Assembly (NCBI GenBank): GCA_945862265.1
Contig: CAMAXP010000031.1
Location: forward strand, 1-52,022
Reading direction: 5' to 3'
Length of the DNA stretch: 52,022 nt
Origin: Bordetella parapertussis
Lineage (GTDB): Bacteria > Pseudomonadota > Gammaproteobacteria > Burkholderiales > SG8-39
The position numbers and the translations under genes were made by a program. The notes beneath the pieces were generated by a model, which saw only the letters and a list, made by a program, of their open reading frames with translations, was not told the DNA's origin and made no database searches. Positions 1-6,984 of the stretch are shown here, piece after piece; the first letter of the stretch is position 1; every line of letters starts with the position of its first letter.

Positions 1-147
1 ACTGACCACTGCAATCAAGGAGTACATCGATTTGCACAATAAAAATCCCAAGCCTTTCGTATGGACTGCCAAGGCCAATGACATCCTTGCCAAGGTCATT
101 CGCGCCAACAGCCGCTTAAGTTCCAAACAGAACGAAGCACTACACTA
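1..147 (+). mobile_element. IS630-family element, 3' end only
   Basis: Right-hand end of an insertion sequence cut by the window start. It holds the last 48 codons of a transposase and ends in a terminal sequence that is the exact reverse complement of the one at the other end of the window (51880-51896). A TA dinucleotide lies at the boundary (146-147), inside CTAG, which fits the known TA target preference of IS630/Tc1-mariner elements. The host sequence resumes at about 148. The family call rests on the transposase tail and the TA junction. Confidence 0.8.
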
Positions 148-148
148 G
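2..148 (+). CDS. IS630-family transposase, C-terminal fragment
   Basis: An open frame from the window edge to TAG at 146-148 encodes 48 residues beginning LTTAIKEYID and containing NPKPFVWT, the usual tail of IS630-family DDE transposases (final helices after the last catalytic acidic residue). The catalytic residues lie outside the window. The stop codon overlaps the terminal inverted repeat and the TA target, so the frame closes at the IS boundary. It would cut and paste the element at TA sites. The family is fairly certain; whether the complete protein is active cannot be judged. Confidence 0.75.
   Translation: MTTAIKEYIDLHNKNPKPFVWTAKANDILAKVIRANSRLSSKQNEALH
132..148 (-). repeat. IS630 terminal inverted repeat (right end)
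   Basis: Read on the minus strand this is ctagtgtagtgcttcgt, identical over 17 bases to 51880-51896 on the plus strand. It includes the flanking CTA/TA target bases. Confidence 0.85.
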
Positions 149-379
149 ATTTCGATGGCAGGTCACTAGAGCCGATCTGGTCATGACGGACCAAGCTCGA
201 AAAAAAAGGGAGGCGGTACGCCGACCAGCAGCCCAGCCATCACAATTCCATCACACTCCATCACACGAAATCCTAGTAAACACGCATCAACGGCGGTATT
301 CTTGGGCTGCAATTAGTCAGGGCATTTTTAACCCAAGCGTGTGAATCGCAAGGCAAAAAGACGCCGTTTAAATTCTGGT
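149..379. other. Intergenic stretch between IS end and tRNA-Arg
   Basis: No convincing coding frame on either strand. It contains an A-tract near 200-207 and three near-identical 10-11 bp direct repeats at 237-267. It may be a remnant of the region into which the IS inserted. Nothing else is recognisable. Confidence 0.5.
237..267. repeat. Three tandem ccatcacac-type units
   Basis: Units start at 237, 248 and 258. Each begins with ccatcaca and they differ only in the last two or three bases. The array is too short and too regular to be CRISPR; function unknown. Confidence 0.5.
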
Positions 380-455
380 AGTCCCGTAGCTCAGTGGATA
401 GAGCGATCCCCTTCTAAGGGATAGGTCACACGTTCGATTCGTGTCGGGGGCGCCA
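380..455 (+). tRNA. tRNA-Arg (anticodon UCU), acceptor stem imperfect
   Basis: A 76-nt cloverleaf with encoded CCA (453-455). The D arm (gctc...gagc) and the anticodon stem atccc/gggat are sound, the loop is cttctaa (anticodon TCT), and the T stem acacg/cgtgt is paired around ttcgatt. The acceptor stem is odd: the 5' strand agtcccg faces cgggggc, so pairs 1-72 (A/C) and 2-71 (G/G) are mismatched and pair 3-70 is U-G. The 3' half looks intact and the 5' edge altered. It may be a working tRNA with an unusual 5' end, a decaying copy, or one whose upstream flank was replaced by recombination. Confidence 0.75.
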
Positions 456-476
456 ATGACCATGGAGGTACCCGGC

Positions 477-1115
477 ATGAAGACCCTGCTCCTCGCTCTC
501 GCCTTCGCACTTGGCATGCCCTTCGCAGCCAATGCCGCGCCGATGACCAACGACGACGTCATCAAGCTGGTTCGGGGCGGGCTGGGGGAGTCCACGGTCA
601 TCCAGGCAATCGACGCCTCGGCACCGGCCTTCGACACAAGCCCGGACGGGCTGATCCGCCTGAAGCAGGGCGGCGTGAGCGACACCGTCATACAACGGAT
701 CCTGTCCAAGGGTTCGTCAGGCGCGCCCTCAGCCGCACCCGCCTATACCCAGCCGCAGCAGCCGCCGCAGCAGCAACAGGCCTGCCCGAATTGTGGCACC
801 GTAGTTTCGATGCGCGAGGTCGAAAAACCCGGACAAGGCGGCGCAGGCGGTGCAGTGGCCGGCGGCGTCGTTGGCAGTCTGCTCGGCAATGCCCTGGGCG
901 GCGGCAAGCACCGCACCGCGGGCACCGTGCTCGGTGCCACCGGTGGTGCCTTAGCGGGGTACCAGATCCAGAAGCACACGAGCGGCAGCAAACACTGGGA
1001 AATCGCCGTGCGCATGGACGACGGCACGACCCACGCCTACACGCAGGACCAGGCGCCGCACTGGCGGTCGGGAGACCGCGTGCGCGTCGTCAACGGCGCC
1101 CTCTCGCCGCTTTAG
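477..1115 (+). CDS. Glycine-zipper outer membrane/periplasmic protein
   Basis: 212 residues. I start at ATG 477 because GGAGGT (464-469) sits 7 nt upstream and the protein then opens with a clear signal peptide (residues 1-20, cleavage after ANA); a longer frame would run back into the tRNA. After the signal peptide come a small helical region (about 22-75), a Pro/Gln-rich linker, a Cys pair (CPNC), a glycine-zipper segment rich in GG and AGG (about 120-160) resembling the Rick_17kDa/2TM glycine-zipper family, and a basic C-terminal region. The family is linked to envelope insertion; the exact role is unknown. It begins only 21 nt after the tRNA-Arg, so both may share a transcript. Confidence 0.75.
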   Translation: MKTLLLALAFALGMPFAANAAPMTNDDVIKLVRGGLGESTVIQAIDASAPAFDTSPDGLIRLKQGGVSDTVIQRILSKGSSGAPSAAPAYTQPQQPPQQQQACPNCGTVVSMREVEKPGQGGAGGAVAGGVVGSLLGNALGGGKHRTAGTVLGATGGALAGYQIQKHTSGSKHWEIAVRMDDGTTHAYTQDQAPHWRSGDRVRVVNGALSPL

Positions 1116-1122
1116 GGGCCTG

Positions 1123-1992
1123 CTAGCGGCCTGCCGGGCGAGCCCGGGTAGTCGCCTCCGCGGCGAGTGTCTTCAGCAACCGGTCGAGGTTGGCCTTGAG
1201 CGGGCCGAACCCGTCGGTCTTGCGGAAGGTCTTCGTGTCCATGAAGAGCTTCTTGTTGATCTCCACCATGATGCTCTCGATCCCCTTCTCGGGCGCACCG
1301 TGGCGCCGATTGAGCTCGTTGCCTTCGTAGGGGGTGTTGATCGTGACGCTGTAGCCCAGCTTCTTGATCTCGGCAGCCACGTACTCGACGAAGTCCTTGG
1401 AGGACGTCGTGAATCCAATGTTTCCGAGGCAGAAATCCGCGCGCGGCTGGCCTGCATCCGCGTGCGTGGGCGCGCCGATCGCCGACATGCAGTGGCACGA
1501 GAGCTGCCAGAGCAGTCCGTGCCGCGCGTACGTATCGTCGACAATCCGCTTCAGTTCACCATGGTACGGGTCGTAGTAGAGGTCGAACCGCTCCTTGATC
1601 TCGGCAACCGTCAGCTTCTTTTCCTGCATCGGTTCGCCGTACCGTGACTTGGTCTTGATGAGGCCGAGGCCCCGGATCGCCACCGGGCTCGGGTTGAGCG
1701 GCGTGGGCCACTCGCCGTCGATCACGGCCGGATCGAGGTCGTCCTCCTTGCGGTTGACGTCCATGAACGTGTTCGGGAAGGAGCAATACAGCATCGTTGC
1801 CCCCACCTTCGGCGCGGCCGCCCAAAGGTCCTCGACGTACATCGACACATTGTCGTGCAGCACCGTGAATGGCAGCGGCGAGCGGAACTCTTTTGGATAC
1901 TCGCGACCGCTCCGCGATACGTCGACGATCAGCGGGACGGGGGCGGTTTCCGGGTCGTGACGAATGAAAATTCCGGGCTGGAGGAATGCCAT
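1123..1992 (-). CDS. N-formylglutamate amidohydrolase-like protein
   Basis: 289 residues, starting at ATG 1992 behind AAGGAG (spacing 5). It matches the FGase family, zinc-type amidohydrolases that release formate from N-formyl-L-glutamate in histidine breakdown. Family landmarks seen in order: a DVSRSG segment near the N terminus (where relatives have a D-S-x-H-S-G type motif), FMDVNRKEDD, the CHCMS loop (DCHSM in relatives), DFCLGN, and TPYEGN followed by IESIMVEINKKL. The first His of the DSPHSG motif is replaced, so the substrate may differ. It is the last gene of a four-gene operon that contains no hut genes, which argues against simple histidine catabolism. It is convergent with the glycine-zipper gene, only 7 bp apart. 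Confidence 0.75.
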   Translation of the reverse strand: MAFLQPGIFIRHDPETAPVPLIVDVSRSGREYPKEFRSPLPFTVLHDNVSMYVEDLWAAAPKVGATMLYCSFPNTFMDVNRKEDDLDPAVIDGEWPTPLNPSPVAIRGLGLIKTKSRYGEPMQEKKLTVAEIKERFDLYYDPYHGELKRIVDDTYARHGLLWQLSCHCMSAIGAPTHADAGQPRADFCLGNIGFTTSSKDFVEYVAAEIKKLGYSVTINTPYEGNELNRRHGAPEKGIESIMVEINKKLFMDTKTFRKTDGFGPLKANLDRLLKTLAAEATTRARPAGR

Positions 1993-2029
1993 GGTTGCTC
2001 CTTGGTCTACGGACTGGTGGGTATCGTAA

Positions 2030-2968
2030 TCAACCGCGTTCGAATGCGCGCACCGGGCGGCGCCCTTTCGCTGCCGGCGTGAGGGCCGCAGCCTCGGCCT
2101 CGCCGGACTCCTGCGCATACGGCCCGGATACGCCGACAACCCTGTCGCCGGCGATCGTCACCCGCTCCATGGTGCGGCGCTGGGGATAATAGTCATGTGG
2201 CGCATAGTGCTGCACCGAGCGGTTGTCCCACATCACCACGGTATCGGGCTGCCAGCGGACACGCATCTGGTACTCGGGCGTATGCGCCTGGCGAAACAGG
2301 AACTCGAGGATCGTGCGGCTCTCGTCCTCTTTCAGGTCGAGGATACGGACCGTGAACTGCGGGTTCACGTTGAGGATCCGGCGACCGGACACCGGATGCA
2401 CCCTGACGACGGGGTGCGAAGGATTAGGGAAGCGATCCTCGATGTCGCGCAGCTTGGCGCGATGCACATCCGAACCCCCGAATAGCGTCCGGAACGGCTT
2501 GAAGTCGTGCACCGCCTCGAGACCGTGGATGTAACGCTTCATCCGCTCGGAAAGCCCGCGATAGGCAGCTGTCATGCTGCAGAACAGGGTATCGCCTCCG
2601 ACTTGCGGGACAACCCGCGCGCGAAGGACCGTGCCCAGGGGCGGTTCGGCACGAAACGTCTCGTCGGAGTGCCAGCAATCGGTCAGCGCGGGAGGGTTGT
2701 CCTCCGAATAGTCCAGCACGATGACTTCGGGCTTGTCTTGGAGGTTCGGGGAAAACGGATGGACGGACAATTCCCCGAACCTGCGGGCGAACGCAATCTG
2801 CTGGTCCAGTGTGATCGACTGCTCACGGAACACCAGTACCTCGTGGCGCACCAGCGCGGCTTGCACGGCTTCGAACGAGCGCTCGTCGAGAGGCTGCGCG
2901 AGGTCGACGCCGCGAATTTCAGCGCCGATATGCCCGTTGACCTGGACCACTTCCACGTTGGACGTCAT
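2030..2968 (-). CDS. TauD/TfdA-family Fe(II)/2-oxoglutarate dioxygenase
   Basis: 312 residues, ATG at 2968 with AGGAAGAG upstream. It has the double-stranded beta-helix dioxygenase signatures: WHSDETF supplies the iron ligands H100 and D102, and a distal His near residue 255 (SVQHYAPHDY) is followed by the Arg-rich RRTMERVTI segment that normally holds the 2-oxoglutarate-binding Arg. Relatives hydroxylate taurine, sulfonates, aryloxyalkanoates or related acids, releasing sulfite, phenol and the like. Which substrate applies here cannot be read from sequence. Third gene of the operon, 23 nt after the aldolase-like gene and 37 nt before the amidohydrolase gene. A desulfonating reaction would fit a neighbour full of rhodanese domains, but that is inference. 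Confidence 0.85.
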   Translation of the reverse strand: MTSNVEVVQVNGHIGAEIRGVDLAQPLDERSFEAVQAALVRHEVLVFREQSITLDQQIAFARRFGELSVHPFSPNLQDKPEVIVLDYSEDNPPALTDCWHSDETFRAEPPLGTVLRARVVPQVGGDTLFCSMTAAYRGLSERMKRYIHGLEAVHDFKPFRTLFGGSDVHRAKLRDIEDRFPNPSHPVVRVHPVSGRRILNVNPQFTVRILDLKEDESRTILEFLFRQAHTPEYQMRVRWQPDTVVMWDNRSVQHYAPHDYYPQRRTMERVTIAGDRVVGVSGPYAQESGEAEAAALTPAAKGRRPVRAFERG

Positions 2969-2991
2969 CGGGCTCTTCCTGGCGATCTGTG

Positions 2992-3729
2992 TCAAAGGCC
3001 TGCGAGGATGCCGGGACGGCGGCGCAGGATGTCGCGCCGGAGCGCCTCCCATTGCATGCGAGTCACCCCCGAGTTCTGGAACTTCTGCACCTGGCGCGTG
3101 CCCGCTTCCGGCATCAGTTGCAGCTTTCCCGAAGCCATTGCCGCAAGCTGCAACCCGGCGACCGACTCGAGGCGCACGGCCCGGAACACCGCCTCACCCA
3201 CGTCGGGGCCCACGACCAGCTGTCCATGGTTCCTGAGGATGATCGCGCTCTTGTCGCCAAGGGCGCAAGCAATCGCGTCCCCCTCGCTCTTGTCGAGGGC
3301 AGCGCCCTCGTACTCGTCGAGGTAGGCAATGTCGTTGTAGAAGAGCGCCGCAGGCTGGGTGCACATCTCGAGCCCGGCTCCGATGGCGGAAAGCGCAAGG
3401 ACGTTGCGCCCATGGGTATGCACAATGACGTTGACGTCGGGCCGCGCCAGGTAGATCCGCGTATGGATGTGCATCGTCGGATTGATCGGCGGCTCACCCG
3501 AGAGCACATTGAGTTCGAAGTCGGCTTCAAGCAATTCCGTTGCCCCGACCTCCCCGAACATGAGCCCGAACCGATGGCTCCAGAACGTCTGCGCCCCGGG
3601 CAGGCGGGCCGAGAGGTGCCCAGCCACGCCGGACGACTGGCCGTCGTGGTCCAGCACGTGGTAACCGACAACGAGTTCGCGCAGCAGCGCAGCAAGCGCC
3701 GGATTTGCGGAGTTCTTAACGGTTGTCAT
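2992..3729 (-). CDS. Class II aldolase/adducin-family protein
   Basis: 245 residues. The start ATG at 3729 overlaps the stop of the upstream cupin-rhodanese gene (ATGA), indicating translational coupling. The family metal site is present: H104-T-H106 in VHTHGRN and H168 in LRNHGQ. The catalytic Glu of fuculose-1-phosphate-type aldolases, normally just before the H-x-x-IY segment, is not there (the segment reads INPTMHIHTRIY), so this is better seen as one of the adducin-like members, which include decarboxylases and uncharacterised enzymes. Second gene of the operon. The protein ends in a longer tail (about 215-245) rich in Arg. Confidence 0.8.
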   Translation of the reverse strand: MTTVKNSANPALAALLRELVVGYHVLDHDGQSSGVAGHLSARLPGAQTFWSHRFGLMFGEVGATELLEADFELNVLSGEPPINPTMHIHTRIYLARPDVNVIVHTHGRNVLALSAIGAGLEMCTQPAALFYNDIAYLDEYEGAALDKSEGDAIACALGDKSAIILRNHGQLVVGPDVGEAVFRAVRLESVAGLQLAAMASGKLQLMPEAGTRQVQKFQNSGVTRMQWEALRRDILRRRPGILAGL

Positions 3730-5828
3730 CCCGGAAAGTCCACGAAGCGCACGTCGGTGTCGCGACCGATCTTGTCCATCAGCGCCACCTCCCAGTCCAG
3801 GTAGTCCTGCATCGCCTGCTCCACCTGGCTCTTGCGATCGTAGGGCTTGTAGTAGACATCCTCGTTGGGCTCCCACATGAGGGTTTCCCCCGATTCAATC
3901 GGCAGCCCGGCGGATCGCCACGCGGCAAACCCGCCTGCGAGGACCTTCACCGGAACAGTGATCAGCCTGGCCAGGTCCGCGGCCGCGTAGCGGGCGAACA
4001 CACCGTCCGGGGACGTGCACACGATCACGCCAGACTGCGCCAGCTTCTCGCGACGCTCCCCGAGTCGCGAGCGGATTGCGAACGCCGCGCCCGGCACATG
4101 GCCGGCGCGGTATTCGAGGCTGGTGCTGAAGTCCAGCACCTGCACGTCCTTGAGCCCGCCCAGGTCGGCGGCGGAGAGTTCTTCGACCCGCGGTGCATCT
4201 TCGAACACGTAGACCTCAGGCCAGCCCATCTGCAAGAGCCACGAGGCCGTCATGACGGCGCGCACGCCTTCGCTGTCGGCAAGCACTACGCGGGCATTGC
4301 GCGTGGCCATGTAGGTGTCGGTGGCCTGCACCAGTTGTCCGCCAGGCGCGCTCACTGCTCCCGGCAGGTGGCCTTGCGCATACTCTTCCGGCGAGCGGAC
4401 GTCGAAAAGGTAGGTCGTACGGCCGCCCTCCACCGCGAGCCGTGCGAGGCCCGCCCGATCCAGGCGCCGGATGCCGAACCGCCGCACGACGCCTTCGGCC
4501 AGTGCTCGCGCCTTGGCCAAAGCCTCGCCCCCCGGTGCGGGCGCAAGGGTCTCGCGGCCCCTTTCCAGCTCAAACCCCGCAAGGTGCCAGCCCATGGTGC
4601 CGTTCTTCAGGGCCACCACCTTGTTCGGGAGCTTCGCGTTGATCAGGGACTGCGCGCCGATGATCGAACGCGTGCGGCCGGCACAGTTCACCACCACCAG
4701 GGTGTCGGGGCTCTTGGCCAGTTCCGGCACCCGGTAGACCAGTTCCGCCCCCGGGCAGTCCAGCGCGCCCGGGATGTTCATCACCCGGTATTCACCCATG
4801 GGGCGCGAATCGACGACGAGGACATCCTCGCCCGCATCCAGCTTGGCCTTGAGTTCGCCCGCTGAAATCCGTGGCGTCCCGTCGCGATGCTCAACGTATT
4901 CGCCAAAGGCCTTGCTCGGGACAAAGACCCCCGAATAGAGCTCGTAGCCGGCGGCCGTCCACGCGGCCAGCCCGCCTGCAAGCACCAGGACCTGGCGGTA
5001 CCCGAAGCTGCGCAGCACCGCTGCCGCCCGCTGGGCCAGCTTCTCGTCCTCGTCGACCAGCACGATGCGCGTTCCCGCCCTCGGCACCAGTCGCCCCGCC
5101 ATCAGCTCCAAGCGCGACAACGGGCAGGAGGACGCGAGGAACAGGTGGCTCTTCGAGTACACCCCCTCCTCGCGCGGATCGAGGATCGCGAGTTCGCCCC
5201 CCTCGGCAATCATCGCCTTGAGCTCGGTCGCGGAGATCCGCGGCGCAAAAACTTCCGGGCGCGACATGAAGCGCTGGTACTTGCCGCCGACACTGGACCC
5301 GAAGTAGACGCGCCCGGGGAGGTCCTCAAGCGTCTTGCCGTACAGGTGCAGGTGGAGCGACTCCTTGCCGTTGACGACCTCGATCGTGTGGAAGTCATCA
5401 GCCAGGAAGGCGCAGGCGTTGCCTTTGACCACGGTCAGCTCGCCCGTTTTCACCAGACTGGCTTGCGCGTCGGCCGGGTGGTCGTCCACACGGTCGTAGA
5501 ACACGTTGTGCTCGTCGCCGTATACCCCGGCAATACAGGCCCATGTCGTGTGGTTGTGCGGCGGTTGGGCCTTTCCCGGCGACCCGGCCGACCCATACAG
5601 GGCAAAGCGCCCGTCCGGATCCTCGGCTACGTGGAAGATCGTGCCGGGACGTCCCGGCAGGTTCCCGAAAGACGATGCAGGGAAAAGCTCGGTGCGGGAC
5701 GCCAGCTTCACGAGCTCGGGCTTGATGCGTTCCAGTGCCTCGCGCGTCGCGCCGAACTGCGACTCGATGGCCCGGACGGACTCGATGGTTTCGCGCGCTG
5801 CTTGTGCACGCTGGTCGTGGATCTGCAT
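3726..5828 (-). CDS. Cysteine-dioxygenase-like cupin fused to four rhodanese domains
   Basis: 700 residues, ATG 5828 behind GGGGAG. Residues about 1-190 resemble the cysteine (or 3-mercaptopropionate) dioxygenase cupin: H91-N-H93 in PPHNHTTW and H147 in DDFHTIEV occupy the three iron-ligand positions, followed by SLHLHLYG. Then come four rhodanese-like modules at about 197-308, 320-424, 455-546 and 555-650. At the catalytic Cys position module 2 has C382 (CAGRTR, a standard loop) and module 4 has C604 (CTSPDG), whereas modules 1 and 3 carry Asp (D259, D518) and are probably non-catalytic. A likely role is oxidation of a thiol substrate with handling of released or persulfide sulfur in the cytoplasm. 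First gene of the operon, divergent from the MaoC gene. The substrate is unknown. Confidence 0.85.
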   Translation of the reverse strand: MQIHDQRAQAARETIESVRAIESQFGATREALERIKPELVKLASRTELFPASSFGNLPGRPGTIFHVAEDPDGRFALYGSAGSPGKAQPPHNHTTWACIAGVYGDEHNVFYDRVDDHPADAQASLVKTGELTVVKGNACAFLADDFHTIEVVNGKESLHLHLYGKTLEDLPGRVYFGSSVGGKYQRFMSRPEVFAPRISATELKAMIAEGGELAILDPREEGVYSKSHLFLASSCPLSRLELMAGRLVPRAGTRIVLVDEDEKLAQRAAAVLRSFGYRQVLVLAGGLAAWTAAGYELYSGVFVPSKAFGEYVEHRDGTPRISAGELKAKLDAGEDVLVVDSRPMGEYRVMNIPGALDCPGAELVYRVPELAKSPDTLVVVNCAGRTRSIIGAQSLINAKLPNKVVALKNGTMGWHLAGFELERGRETLAPAPGGEALAKARALAEGVVRRFGIRRLDRAGLARLAVEGGRTTYLFDVRSPEEYAQGHLPGAVSAPGGQLVQATDTYMATRNARVVLADSEGVRAVMTASWLLQMGWPEVYVFEDAPRVEELSAADLGGLKDVQVLDFSTSLEYRAGHVPGAAFAIRSRLGERREKLAQSGVIVCTSPDGVFARYAAADLARLITVPVKVLAGGFAAWRSAGLPIESGETLMWEPNEDVYYKPYDRKSQVEQAMQDYLDWEVALMDKIGRDTDVRFVDFPG

Positions 5829-5883
5829 GGCTGTCTCCCCTTTGGATGCCGGCAGTCTACAATCCCGGCCAACGGAGGGGAAC
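5829..5883. promoter_or_regulatory. Divergent promoter region, cupin-rhodanese operon / maoC-like gene
   Basis: 55 bp between two divergent starts. A TACAAT (-10-like, 5 of 6 consensus bases) lies at 5858-5863 for the plus strand, without a good -35 at the right distance. A shared control region is expected from the geometry; no operator palindrome is obvious. Confidence 0.4.
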
Positions 5884-6330
5884 ATGGTATTTCACGGCAA
5901 GTGGTACGACGAAGTGGCGATCGGGGACACGTTCGGGACCCGCCAGACGGTGACGGAAACGCACCTCGTCCTCGCAGCGGGAATGTTCGGAGACTTCAAT
6001 CCGCTCCACGTCGACGAGGTTTTCTCCAAGGCGTCGATGTTCGGCACCCGGATCCTGCACGGCCCGTTCACCAGCGCCCTGATCTCGTCCCCGGTCGGCA
6101 TGTATTTCGCGGGCACCGCGATCGCCTACATGGAGCATGCCTGCCGGTTCAAGGCCCCGGTCAGGCCCGGCGACACGCTGGCCACCCAATGGACCGTCAC
6201 GGCACTCGCCGACAAGCCCAAGCACAAGGGAGGCCTCGTCACGATGGCCTGCGTGTCGAAGAACCAGGATGGCACGGTGGTGGTCGAGGCGGACGGGAAG
6301 ATCCTTGTGGCACGCAAGCCTGCCGAATAG
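5884..6330 (+). CDS. MaoC-family hotdog hydratase/dehydratase
   Basis: 148 residues, ATG 5884 behind GGAGGGG. Single hotdog domain with the hydratase-2 motif: G36-D37-F38-N39-P40-L41-H42, followed by a downstream GTRILHG. D37 and H42 are the usual catalytic pair that adds or removes water across an enoyl-CoA double bond. Members act in beta-oxidation-like and mesaconyl/itaconyl-CoA-type pathways. The gene is divergent from the cupin-rhodanese operon by only 55 bp, so co-regulation is plausible. It ends convergent to the Nudix gene, with a hairpin between them. Confidence 0.85.
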   Translation: MVFHGKWYDEVAIGDTFGTRQTVTETHLVLAAGMFGDFNPLHVDEVFSKASMFGTRILHGPFTSALISSPVGMYFAGTAIAYMEHACRFKAPVRPGDTLATQWTVTALADKPKHKGGLVTMACVSKNQDGTVVVEADGKILVARKPAE

Positions 6331-6362
6331 GATTTTCCTTTTATGGAAAGCTGATTGCCATG

Positions 6363-6386
6363 AAGTCCGCTCCAGACGCGGACTTT
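6363..6386. terminator. Hairpin between convergent maoC-like and Nudix genes
   Basis: Perfect 8-bp stem aagtccgc (6363-6370) / gcggactt (6378-6385) with a 7-nt loop, in the 69-bp gap between two convergent genes. There is no long T-run, but the position fits a bidirectional terminator. Confidence 0.55.
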
Positions 6387-6399
6387 AAGAGGACAATAT

Positions 6400-6963
6400 T
6401 CAGGATTTACCGTTCCCGCCCGACAGGAAGGCTTCCAGCCAGAACAGCGCGATCATGGTCTTCACGTCGGTGATTCGCCCGTCGCGAACCATCGCCAGCG
6501 CCTCCCCCACCGGCGCAGTGAACACCTCAAGGAATTCCCCGGCGTCCAGCCTGGGGGCGTGCATCTCCAGCCTGCGGGCGACATACAGCTCGATGCCTTC
6601 ATCCGAATAGGCAATGGCGTTGTGGATGGTGGTCATGCGTTCCCACGACTCCGCCCGGTAGCCGGTTTCCTCGAGCAACTCCCGCTTCGCGGTCTCGAGC
6701 AGGCCTTCGCCGGGCTCGACCTTCCCGGCGGGGATTTCAATGAAGTCCCGGGCCAGCGGATAGCGGTACTGGCGCTCCAGGACCACGTCGCCGGAATCAG
6801 TCAAGGCGAGGATTGCTACGGCGCCGGGGTGGCGGATGTATTCCCGGAAGGTGGTTGCGCCGTCAGGCAGGCGCACCTTGTCCCGCCAAACGTGAAGGAA
6901 CCCGCCGCAATACACCTCTTCGCCGCTGACGAACCGCTCCGCCAGGTCCTCGGGCTCATCCAT
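6400..6963 (-). CDS. Nudix hydrolase, ADP-ribose pyrophosphatase type
   Basis: 187 residues. A complete Nudix box G-x5-E-x7-REL-x-EE-x-GY lies in the middle of the protein, preceded by the VVLERQYRYP and FIEIPAGK segments typical of NudF-like ADP-ribose pyrophosphatases, which split ADP-ribose to AMP and ribose 5-phosphate. The start at ATG 6963 gives the usual N terminus; the ribosome site is weak. It lies 21 nt after nuoN on the same strand and is probably co-transcribed as the last gene of the nuo operon. Confidence 0.85.
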   Translation of the reverse strand: MDEPEDLAERFVSGEEVYCGGFLHVWRDKVRLPDGATTFREYIRHPGAVAILALTDSGDVVLERQYRYPLARDFIEIPAGKVEPGEGLLETAKRELLEETGYRAESWERMTTIHNAIAYSDEGIELYVARRLEMHAPRLDAGEFLEVFTAPVGEALAMVRDGRITDVKTMIALFWLEAFLSGGNGKS

Positions 6964-6984
6964 CGAACGCCGGCCCTTCCGGGT

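Noticed and set aside
237..267. Possible CRISPR-like repeats
   Set aside because: Units are only 10-11 bp, contiguous without spacers, and there are no cas genes.
441..476. A longer start (GTG 441) for the glycine-zipper protein
   Set aside because: It would lie inside the tRNA-Arg and place extra residues before a perfect signal peptide; the GGAGGT site supports ATG 477.
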